Positions 1 through 5,196 of a stretch of 5,196 bases of DNA are shown here, piece by piece (within the stretch, counting starts at the first letter, position 1; every line of letters begins with the position of its first letter). The stretch lies in contig JACZTW010000268.1 in NCBI GenBank assembly GCA_022573485.1, forward strand, positions 1 to 5,196, written 5' to 3'. This DNA comes from Planctomycetota bacterium. Its GTDB lineage: Bacteria > Planctomycetota > Phycisphaerae > UBA1845 > CAIVHJ01. A program made the position numbers and the translations under genes. The notes beneath the pieces are model-generated. The model was not told the origin of the DNA, did not search any database, and saw only the letters and a program-made list of their open reading frames with translations.

Positions 1-405
1 TTCGTTCACCTTATTGAGATACTCCCAGACGGTGAGTTGTTTTTTTGTAAGAATTTTCTCTACTTTCTCTTTTGATAGCAATACTACAGCCATACGGGAT
101 TGCTCCAAGAAAATAGTAAGAAAAAAATCAAGCCATGGCGTAATGTCTTCATTTTTTGTGCCGACAGTTTTTTGAGCTCTGCGGAGAGCAACATAGTAAT
201 CCGGCTTATTATCCTCAACCAGCTTCTCATGAGAAATATAAGGCATATACAAATATCCCTCTTTGAGCAAAAGAAGATTAGTGAGAACACGGGAAAGCCT
301 GCCGTTGCCGTCTTCAAACGGATGTATGTTCAAAAACTCAACGAGAAAATTTGCCACAATGAGAAGCGGATGGTATCTCTTTTCTTCAAGTGATTTTTGA
401 GCTTC
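1..405 (-). CDS. Fic-family protein, fragment (no N-terminus, runs off the window)
   Basis: Fic proteins transfer AMP or another phosphate-containing group from a nucleotide to a hydroxyl side chain of a target; many are toxins or regulators. The minus-strand frame with codons ending at multiples of three reads ...EEKRYHPLLIVANFLVEF, then the complete catalytic motif HPFEDGNGR followed by LSR (about 327 down to 292), with the catalytic His and the phosphate-binding Gly-Asn-Gly-Arg present. It continues through LLLLKEGYLYMPYIS and a segment ending near LTKKQLTVWEYLNKV, which resembles the C-terminal helical or winged-helix part of larger Fic proteins. It is still open at base 1. The usual ~150-200 residues before the motif are missing. 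Upstream the frame enters the phosphatase gene and reaches a stop near 575, with no ATG, GTG or TTG before the GTG just ahead of the motif. G+C is about 39%, far below the neighbours. Family assignment is strong; whether this is a pseudogene or half of a chimeric contig cannot be told here. Confidence 0.85.
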
Positions 406-2023
406 CCGAAGTGCGAATGGCCAACAACGTGATGTCGTCGCCCTGCGGCACGTCGCCGCTGAAATCCGATACGGCTTGCCGCATGTTCTTGAGCAGTTCT
501 TGTGGGGGGGCGCCGGCGTGTTTGCGAAGGGTCTCGTGAATCCGATCGATGCCGAACTCTTCCTCTTGCCCGTTTAGTGCTTCGTTGAGCCCGTCGGTAT
601 AAAAGAACAGGGTCGTCGGCCCTGGACCGAGATCGAGGTTGATACAGCCGTAATCGGTGTCTTCGTCGATGCCGAAGGGCAATCCGCCCCGCTCGGCAGC
701 GACCTCGATCCGTCCGTCCGGGTGGAGGGCCATCGGGGCATGGTGCCCGGCGCTCACGTAACGCAACAGGTTCGCCGTCGGATCGACCACCGCGAGGATC
801 ACGGTCACAAACCGGCTGGTGTCCGTATTTTGGTACAGCAGGACGTTCAACTCGCGTGCCGTGGCGGCGAGGTCGGTGGTTCTCGGCATCAGCACGCGGA
901 TGGCGGCCTGCAGATTCGCGGCGATCAGAGCCGCAGCGACGCCCTTGCCCACCACGTCCGCGATCACGATGCCCACGCAGCCGTCGGCCATCTTCAAAAT
1001 GTCGTAGTAATCGCCGCTGACTTGCCGGCCGGGCTCGTTCAGGGCTGCGATTTCAAGTTGCGGATGAATGTGCGATGTTTCCGGGAAGAGGTTGCTCTGG
1101 ATTTGCCGCGCGATGGCGATTTCTTTCTCGAGAAAAACCTTTTGCTGTTGCTCTTCCATCAGGCGGATGTTTGTCAGGCCGATGCTGACCTGCCGGGCCA
1201 GCGCCGCCAGGAAATCGACATCTTCCTGCGTGTATTTCTTCGTTGTGGTGATGCGATCGCCGTAGATCACACCGAGAACCTCGTCGCCGCAGGCAATCGG
1301 CACGCACATTGCCGAGAGCGTGCCCTGCTGCACGATACTCATGGTCGGGTCTGCCAACTCCGCGGCAGTATCCGACAGAATGACCCGCTGGCCCTCCTCG
1401 AGTGCTTGCTTGAGGATCGTGCGGCTGAGCTTGATCTCGCCGTCGGCGCCGCGGATGTTGTGTACCACAGGCCAATCCATGCCCCGGCGCTGGCCCTGGG
1501 CGATCCCGATGGCCACCCGCTCAAACTGAAAGGTCTCGATTGTGATCTTCATAATGTCGGCGAGGAGATCGTCCCGACTGCGCAGGCCGGTCAGGCGATC
1601 GTTGATTTCGTACAACATCTCCAGGCGATGTTGCGACAAGCGCAGTTTGTCCTGCGGGCCGACGAACGAGATTGAACTCGGCGCGATCGTGTCGCGATCT
1701 TCCACGGAAACCAGGCTGGTGGCGAAAGTCGAATCCGTTGCCAGGAAGCGGCTCACGATCGAGCCGAAGGTCACTTCGTCGCCGTCGCGCAGTTCGCAGG
1801 TCGTCGTGGGGATGTTGTTGACCAGGGTGCCGTTCTTGGAGCCCAGGTCGCGGAGCGTGAATCGGCCGTTGGAATCGCCGCGAATGTCGGCATGACGGCG
1901 GGAGACGGTGGCGTCATCGATTTGAATGTGGCAGCTCGGATCGCGCCCGACGTCCTGCGGGCGAAGCGTCAGCGAGTGATGCACGATTTCGCCGCTCGGC
2001 AAAGTGACGACAATTTCCGGCAT
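386..2023 (-). CDS. FHA-GAF-SpoIIE (PP2C-type) serine/threonine phosphatase, 545 aa
   Basis: Predicted cytosolic signalling phosphatase of the RsbU/SpoIIE type. Proteins of this class dephosphorylate Ser/Thr on partners such as anti-anti-sigma factors, using two Mn/Mg ions. Residues 1-95 form an FHA domain (GRDPS 26-30, SRRHA 41-45, GSKNGT 61-66), which binds phosphothreonine peptides. Residues ~135-290 form a GAF sensor domain, followed by a helical linker (~287-315, EEQQQKVFLEKEIAIARQIQ). Residues ~320-537 are the phosphatase, with GDYYD 337-341, ADVVGKG 355-361, SAGH 424-427, YTDG 475-478 and GDDIT 528-532, so the metal-binding aspartates all appear present. I chose the ATG at 2023 because FHA strand 1 begins directly after it. 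An in-frame ATG at 2116 would add 31 Cys-rich residues unlike FHA. No strong Shine-Dalgarno sequence is visible. The last eight residues (TSGSSKIT) come from the AT-rich sequence across the junction, so the native C-terminus is probably slightly different. It lies 108 bp behind the MazG-like gene and may be co-transcribed with it. The partner is not in the window. Confidence 0.93.
   Translation of the reverse strand: MPEIVVTLPSGEIVHHSLTLRPQDVGRDPSCHIQIDDATVSRRHADIRGDSNGRFTLRDLGSKNGTLVNNIPTTTCELRDGDEVTFGSIVSRFLATDSTFATSLVSVEDRDTIAPSSISFVGPQDKLRLSQHRLEMLYEINDRLTGLRSRDDLLADIMKITIETFQFERVAIGIAQGQRRGMDWPVVHNIRGADGEIKLSRTILKQALEEGQRVILSDTAAELADPTMSIVQQGTLSAMCVPIACGDEVLGVIYGDRITTTKKYTQEDVDFLAALARQVSIGLTNIRLMEEQQQKVFLEKEIAIARQIQSNLFPETSHIHPQLEIAALNEPGRQVSGDYYDILKMADGCVGIVIADVVGKGVAAALIAANLQAAIRVLMPRTTDLAATARELNVLLYQNTDTSRFVTVILAVVDPTANLLRYVSAGHHAPMALHPDGRIEVAAERGGLPFGIDEDTDYGCINLDLGPGPTTLFFYTDGLNEALNGQEEEFGIDRIHETLRKHAGAPPQELLKNMRQAVSDFSGDVPQGDDITLLAIRTSGSSKIT
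389..415. other. Abrupt composition junction between Fic fragment and phosphatase gene
   Basis: Within about 25 bp the sequence switches from AT-rich Fic coding sequence (about 39% G+C in 1-360) to GC-rich phosphatase coding sequence (about 63% in 421-480). Both genes are on the minus strand but in different frames, and they overlap here only because each frame runs on into the other's sequence. The phosphatase domain is complete up to about base 413, while Fic-like residues begin near base 405. No inverted repeats, target-site duplication, tRNA or integrase that would mark a mobile-element end is visible on either side. Confidence 0.75.
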
Positions 2024-2054
2024 GGTTGTCCCGTCAACAAAGCAAAAGAGCCGG

Positions 2055-2070
2055 CATGTTAAACAACATG
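2055..2070. repeat. Small inverted repeat upstream of the phosphatase gene
   Basis: CATGTT and AACATG flank a four-base AAAC loop, giving a perfect 6-bp stem that begins 32 bp upstream of the phosphatase ATG at 2023. It could be a regulator binding site or a weak mRNA hairpin in the 108-bp gap. No U-tract follows directly on either strand, so it does not read as an intrinsic terminator. I see no convincing -10/-35 pair for the phosphatase gene in this gap, so co-transcription from the MazG-like gene's promoter is plausible but unproven. Confidence 0.35.
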
Positions 2071-2096
2071 GCGATCCCGCACAAAGAGGGCGCTTA

Positions 2097-2112
2097 CTGG
2101 CGCCGGCGTCAG
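2097..2112. repeat. GC-rich near-palindrome after the MazG-like gene
   Basis: CTGGCGCCGGCGTCAG is a 16-bp palindrome apart from one position pair (2100/2109). It starts about 20 bp beyond the MazG-like stop codon on the transcribed strand. It could form a hairpin or a dimer-protein site, but there is no T-run, and GC-rich palindromes of this size can occur by chance in such a genome. Confidence 0.25.
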
Positions 2113-2131
2113 CCACTCTCGCCCAGATGAC

Positions 2132-2425
2132 TCAGTCTTTTGCATCGCACACACAGGTCATCTTACCGCAGCCCGGACACCCGGAACCGTACTTGGCTTC
2201 AAGCGCTGACGCCACATCGACATTGGCGACATTGGCCAGCGTGAAGATCCAGGCCAGCACGTCGGCGAACTCTTCGGACTTTTCTTCGGGCGTGCCCTCG
2301 ACGAGGGCCGACGCCAGTTCGCCGACTTCTTCGATCAGCCACATAAATGTCCCCGACGTGCCGCGCTCGCGGTCCTTGTCGCTGTACATTTGGTCGATCA
2401 ATTCCTGAAATTCGGCGATTTGCAT
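2132..2425 (-). CDS. MazG-like nucleotide pyrophosphohydrolase with Cys-rich tail, 97 aa
   Basis: All-alpha NTP pyrophosphohydrolases of the MazG superfamily split nucleoside triphosphates into monophosphate and pyrophosphate, cleaning up non-canonical nucleotides or tuning nucleotide pools. The signature is visible: EEVGE at residues 32-36 (the EExxE Mg-binding motif) and EEFAD at 51-55 (the ExxD motif), inside predicted helices that cover residues ~1-78. The short length fits the single-domain, oligomeric members rather than two-domain MazG. After the helical core the tail YGSGCPGCGKMTCVCDAKD carries C83, C86, C91 and C93 (CxxC-x4-CxC), a possible zinc knuckle. The ATG at 2425 starts directly at the conserved N-terminal helix. 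There is no Shine-Dalgarno sequence before it, and a promoter-like -10 box lies only 8 bp upstream, suggesting leaderless translation. The substrate cannot be deduced. Fold assignment is confident; metal binding by the tail is inferred. Confidence 0.9.
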   Translation of the reverse strand: MQIAEFQELIDQMYSDKDRERGTSGTFMWLIEEVGELASALVEGTPEEKSEEFADVLAWIFTLANVANVDVASALEAKYGSGCPGCGKMTCVCDAKD

Positions 2426-2435
2426 CGACGTCGAT
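2424..2435. promoter_or_regulatory. 12-bp perfect palindrome over the predicted transcription start
   Basis: ATCGACGTCGAT is a perfect palindrome reaching from the last two bases of the -10 box into the start codon of the MazG-like gene. A dimeric repressor bound here would block the promoter, but one such palindrome is expected by chance in a window of this size. Operator function rests only on its position. Confidence 0.3.
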
Positions 2436-2462
2436 TATACCACTTGGGGCATGGTGTGTAGA
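2434..2462 (-). promoter_or_regulatory. Sigma70-type promoter for the MazG-like gene, probably leaderless
   Basis: On the minus strand a perfect TATAAT (-10; 2439-2434) is preceded, after a 17-bp spacer, by TCTACA (-35; 2462-2457), which matches TTGACA at four of six positions. Only 8 bp separate the -10 box from the ATG at 2425, so the expected start of transcription falls at or next to the A of the start codon. It lies in the 75-bp gap after the TPR-peptidase stop codon, so the MazG-like gene, and perhaps the phosphatase behind it, can be transcribed independently of the peptidase gene. Confidence 0.6.
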
Positions 2463-2500
2463 GCCCGGCAGACCTTGCGGTTCGGCGGGGGCTTCCCGTA

Positions 2501-5196
2501 TCAGTCGTCAAGCAGTTGCCGGGCAGGGGAGTTGGGGTCCAGTTCGACGGCCTTGCGGGCGGCTTCCTTGGCTTGATCGCGCCGCCCCGCGCGATAGTAA
2601 GCAAAAGCCAGCTCGTTGTGGTGCAGGGCTTCCTTGGGTTCGAGGATCGTCAGCATCTCATATTCGTGCAGGGCCTTTTCGGTGAGCTTGAGGTCGTCCA
2701 GCAAAGTCGCGTAGGTGCGATGCGTCTTGACGTCGTATGGGTCGATGTCGAGCGACTGGCGATACCATGATGCCGCCGCACGCAGCTTGTCCTGCTGGGC
2801 GTAGATTCGTGCGATTTGCCGAGGCACATCCGGGTCATGCTCCTCGTGCCGGGACAGCTCGAGCAGTTCCGGCAGAGCGTGCGCGTCGTCGTCGCGTTGA
2901 AGATAGATCCCACTCAGGATACGAAACGAGAGCGGGTTCAGCGGCTGAAGCGCTTTGAGCTTCTTCGACCAGCGGACAGCCTCGTCGTGATGGTCATGTT
3001 CGTTGGCCCACTCCGCCAGGAATTCCGGGCCGGCCGGCTCCGTGGGATGGTGCTCCGCCAGAAGTTCGTAATAATTCTTGGCACGTTCGAGCATTTCGCG
3101 GAAGCGGTCGCGGGACGGCTGCTCCTGGGCCAGCCGGATACTCGCTTCGGCCGCCATCTTCAATCCATCGACATGATGCTTTTTCAAGTCGAGACAGCGC
3201 TCGGCGTGGGCGAGTGCCTCGGAGTATTCACTCTCGCGGATCAAGATCTCCGCCATATCCGCGTGCAGGTCGGCACTGTTTGGATAGGTCCGCAGCATCC
3301 ACTTGACCACCAACGGATCGGGCGCCGGATCCAGCGGCAGGCCCCACGCCTGCGCGTCCGCCAGCGCCCAGACTTTGAACTGTTCGTCGAATTCCGCCGT
3401 GGTTACGCCGGCTGCGGATGGGAAAACGTCCCGCTGCACCTGGCCGTCGCGATACATGCGAAGCATGAGATTGATGACGTCGTAGCCGTTCTTTTCGATC
3501 AAGTACTCGCACATCCATTCGCTTTGTGCGTAGGCCATTTGGCGATCGTCGGCTTGGCGCGGGCGGATGAAACCCCAATCGATCTTCTCCAGCGAGAACA
3601 AATCATCCCGCCGCAAGCGCTGTGCGAGCATGTTCTTCCACTTCCAGCTCTTGGGGCGGTCTTCTTGTAATACGGCGAGCCCTTCGGTGAACCAGTGCGG
3701 GATACGGTTGCGCGTCGCCGCCAGCGTGACGGTGTGCGTGAACTCGTGGCGCAGCACATTGGCGACGTTGTATCTGCCGAAGACGTCCTCGCGTGGGGCG
3801 TCCATGGCGATGACGCGGCCCGTACACGCCCCGACCGTGTGAATCCACGGCTTGCCGTGAATCCGCACGGCGAATTTGCGGTGGTCGGGGAAGAATTCGA
3901 TGATGGTCTTTGTTTCCAGCTTGGTGTCGTAGTCCTCGGAGAGTTCGGCATAAATGCTCTCGAGGTATTCGCCGGTGTATTTCCCCAGCACGGCGTCCTG
4001 GCTGTCGGAATAGTGAATCTCGAAGTTTTCCGTCTCGTAGACCAGGAAGCCGGCCATGTCGTCGAGCAGCCGCTCGGTATTGAACGTACGCCTGTTGAAC
4101 GCGTCGAGGTCCAGTGCGGCATCGACCACGTCGCGGGCTTTGTCTTCGTAGCCCCATTGCATGTACATCATGGCCAGTTCGTTCCGCGGGTCGGGATTGG
4201 TCGGATCGAACTCGATGGCCTTACGCAGCTCTTCTTCCGATTCCGGAAACTGCCGCCCGTCGGAGAGTTGCTTGCCGATGATCGCGTGCAGGACGGCCGG
4301 CGCGGCGTTGAGCTGGTAGACGCGCCGCTTGGTTTCCTCCGCGCCGGAATAGTAGCCGGCTCGGATTTGAGCAGCCGCCAGATAGGACAGCGCGGTGATG
4401 TGGTTCGGGTTGATCGCCAGAGCGTGCTTGGCCACTGCGACCGCATCCTCGAAGCGTCGCTCAAGCATCCTGCACGCAGCCAACAGCACGTATGCTTCGG
4501 CGCTTCGCGGATTGATGTCCAGGCAGACTGCCACCCGGCTCTCGACGTTCTCGAAGTCCCAGCCGTCCAGCGCGATGCGCACCAGGCCCAGGTGTGCTTC
4601 CAGGCTCTGCGGATTGCTCTTCAGCACGGCTTTGTATTCGACCAGGGCGTCGGTGAGGTTGTATTTCTCGAACAGCAAATCGCCGATCGCCAGTTGCGCC
4701 GGCCAATAGGACAGATCCAGGATTTCGCACGCCGGTTGCAGCACGTCGCGCACCACGTATTTCGTCCGCCGCGTCAAGTGTTCCGACCGCGTCAGCACCG
4801 AATAGCGATAGAACCCCACGCCCGCATAGTGCGCGTCCTCAGCCGTCTCAGGAAAGCGCGCTTCCCCCGCAAGCAGTGTGTCGAAGTACTGGTAGACATG
4901 AATGGCGTCGTCTCGCCTCCCGACCGTTTCGTACAAGCGTCCCAGTTCGTAACGCGCCCGCATGTGGTCTTTGTCGAGTTTGAGCGCTTGCTGACCGTGC
5001 TCGATCGCTTTGTCGTAGTTTCCCAATTTCGAATGCGCCGCCGCCACCGCCCGATGCCAACGCGCGCTCAAGGAGCCGCGGGCGGAACCTGTCCCGATGT
5101 CATCGGGAGCCCGCGCGATTCCACCCACTCCCCCCGAGCCGTGGCCTTCAGGCCGCGGACTCCCCTCGATCGCGTTCAATGTTTCTAGGGCCGGCC
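2501..5196 (-). CDS. TPR protein with central HExxH zinc-metallopeptidase domain (5' end uncertain)
   Basis: Numbering is from a TTG at 5179 (892 residues). Residues ~41-375 and ~625-892 contain repeated TPR-like helix pairs, for example around 41-74, 175-192, 224-258, 324-358, 636-666, 784-814 and 850-884 (the last ending ...AVELDPNSPAR); TPRs usually scaffold protein contacts. Between them, ~378-610 resembles a peptidase MA-like (gluzincin) domain, with HEFTH at 478-482 (bases 3748-3734) giving two zinc-ligand histidines and the catalytic Glu, and HWFTEG at 495-500 supplying a likely third ligand, E499. The active site therefore looks intact. The stop at 2501 follows a complete last TPR. 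The start is unclear: no ATG occurs before residue 73, the TTG has no Shine-Dalgarno sequence, and the frame remains open to base 5196 (reading PALETLNAIEG across the TTG). Residues ~5-36 are Gly/Ser/Pro-rich and lie over a hairpin-rich stretch. No signal peptide is visible, so localisation is unknown. Substrate and function are unrecognised. Confidence 0.88.
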   Translation of the reverse strand, partial: PALETLNAIEGSPRPEGHGSGGVGGIARAPDDIGTGSARGSLSARWHRAVAAAHSKLGNYDKAIEHGQQALKLDKDHMRARYELGRLYETVGRRDDAIHVYQYFDTLLAGEARFPETAEDAHYAGVGFYRYSVLTRSEHLTRRTKYVVRDVLQPACEILDLSYWPAQLAIGDLLFEKYNLTDALVEYKAVLKSNPQSLEAHLGLVRIALDGWDFENVESRVAVCLDINPRSAEAYVLLAACRMLERRFEDAVAVAKHALAINPNHITALSYLAAAQIRAGYYSGAEETKRRVYQLNAAPAVLHAIIGKQLSDGRQFPESEEELRKAIEFDPTNPDPRNELAMMYMQWGYEDKARDVVDAALDLDAFNRRTFNTERLLDDMAGFLVYETENFEIHYSDSQDAVLGKYTGEYLESIYAELSEDYDTKLETKTIIEFFPDHRKFAVRIHGKPWIHTVGACTGRVIAMDAPREDVFGRYNVANVLRHEFTHTVTLAATRNRIPHWFTEGLAVLQEDRPKSWKWKNMLAQRLRRDDLFSLEKIDWGFIRPRQADDRQMAYAQSEWMCEYLIEKNGYDVINLMLRMYRDGQVQRDVFPSAAGVTTAEFDEQFKVWALADAQAWGLPLDPAPDPLVVKWMLRTYPNSADLHADMAEILIRESEYSEALAHAERCLDLKKHHVDGLKMAAEASIRLAQEQPSRDRFREMLERAKNYYELLAEHHPTEPAGPEFLAEWANEHDHHDEAVRWSKKLKALQPLNPLSFRILSGIYLQRDDDAHALPELLELSRHEEHDPDVPRQIARIYAQQDKLRAAASWYRQSLDIDPYDVKTHRTYATLLDDLKLTEKALHEYEMLTILEPKEALHHNELAFAYYRAGRRDQAKEAARKAVELDPNSPARQLLDD
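5077..5115. repeat. Two-tier inverted repeat in the N-terminal region of the TPR-peptidase gene
   Basis: TCCCGATG (5092-5099) and CATCGGGA (5101-5108) form a perfect 8-bp stem around a single T. Directly outside, CGCGGGC (5077-5083) pairs perfectly with GCCCGCG (5109-5115), leaving an 8-base bulge on one side only. Together they would make a 15-bp interrupted hairpin. It falls in the part of the reading frame that does not look like TPR and resembles an intergenic repeat (REP- or MITE-like) more than coding sequence. Copies elsewhere cannot be tested here. Confidence 0.5.
5139..5158. repeat. Stem-loop with TTCA loop near the start of the TPR-peptidase frame
   Basis: CCGTGGCC (5139-5146) and GGCCGCGG (5151-5158) flank a TTCA loop. 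Seven of eight positions are Watson-Crick pairs, and the eighth (5142/5155) is a G-U wobble on the plus strand but an A/C mismatch on the minus strand. It sits 23 bp from the interrupted hairpin at 5077-5115, so the two may belong to one repeat element of about 80 bp. No T-tract follows, so a terminator is unlikely. Confidence 0.45.

Noticed and set aside
504..510. Run of seven G inside the phosphatase gene, a possible phase-variation tract or frameshift
   Set aside because: The reading frame is continuous across it and the motifs on both sides (YTDG and GDDIT) are in the same frame. Runs of this length are common in GC-rich genomes.
722..1675. 317-aa open frame on the plus strand
   Set aside because: Antisense to the GAF and phosphatase domains; its His/Asp/Arg-rich translation has no family motif.
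2024..2116. 31-residue N-terminal extension of the phosphatase from an upstream ATG
   Set aside because: The extra residues are Cys-rich and unlike FHA sequence, and the FHA domain begins right at the downstream ATG at 2023.
2426..2500. Intrinsic terminator after the TPR-peptidase gene
   Set aside because: The gap contains no stable stem followed by a T-run on the transcribed strand.
2816..3670. 284-aa open frame on the plus strand
   Set aside because: Antisense to the TPR-peptidase gene with no motif or ribosome binding site of its own.
3695..5188. 497-aa open frame on the plus strand
   Set aside because: It lies antisense to the TPR peptidase, whose minus-strand frame has clear TPR and HExxH motifs. 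The plus-strand translation shows no recognisable domain, as expected for a GC-rich shadow frame.
5189..5196. GGCCGGCC palindrome at the window edge
   Set aside because: An 8-bp GC-only palindrome is expected by chance in this composition, and the adjacent sequence outside the window is not available.
1..5196. CRISPR array, tRNA or rRNA genes, transposase or insertion-sequence ends
   Set aside because: No regularly spaced direct repeats, no cloverleaf or rRNA-like sequence, and no transposase or integrase motif was seen on either strand.

Overview
The window looks like a piece of a GC-rich bacterial chromosome, hand-estimated near 60% G+C (38 of 60 bases in 421-480). The three main genes all lie on the minus strand. 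A planctomycete-like bacterium is my best guess: an FHA-GAF-SpoIIE phosphatase, a short MazG-like protein with a Cys-rich tail and a large TPR/metallopeptidase protein are protein types I associate with that phylum. This is an inference from architecture, not a database result.

Reading the minus strand in the direction of transcription (high to low coordinates): (1) 5196-2501 is a large TPR protein with a central HExxH zinc-metallopeptidase domain. Its N-terminus is uncertain because the frame stays open to the window edge and its first ~40 codons contain two hairpins and read as non-TPR sequence. (2) A 75-bp gap carries a promoter-like sequence (TATAAT with a 17-bp spacer), placed so that the transcript would start at or next to the next start codon. 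(3) 2425-2132 is a 97-aa MazG-like nucleotide pyrophosphohydrolase with a CxxC...CxC tail. (4) A 108-bp gap holds two small inverted repeats. (5) 2023-386 is a 545-aa FHA-GAF-PP2C (SpoIIE/RsbU-type) serine/threonine phosphatase.

At about position 390-415 the sequence changes character abruptly. Positions 1-360 are only about 39% G+C (140 of 360 by hand count) and encode, on the minus strand, the middle and C-terminal part of a Fic-family protein with an intact HPFEDGNGR motif. It has no start codon and no N-terminal half. The join falls a few codons after the end of the phosphatase domain, so the phosphatase ends in a borrowed tail and the Fic gene is beheaded. It is either a contig/assembly chimera or a real illegitimate recombination scar.

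How the genes work together: the phosphatase would integrate a phosphothreonine-peptide (FHA) and a small-molecule or protein signal (GAF) to dephosphorylate a partner, typically an anti-anti-sigma factor. The MazG-like protein probably hydrolyses nucleoside triphosphates. The TPR peptidase has no visible functional link to either. I found no clear evidence of a new multi-gene system. The points most worth checking are the Fic junction, the hairpin-bearing N-terminus of the TPR peptidase, and the probable leaderless promoter of the MazG-like gene.
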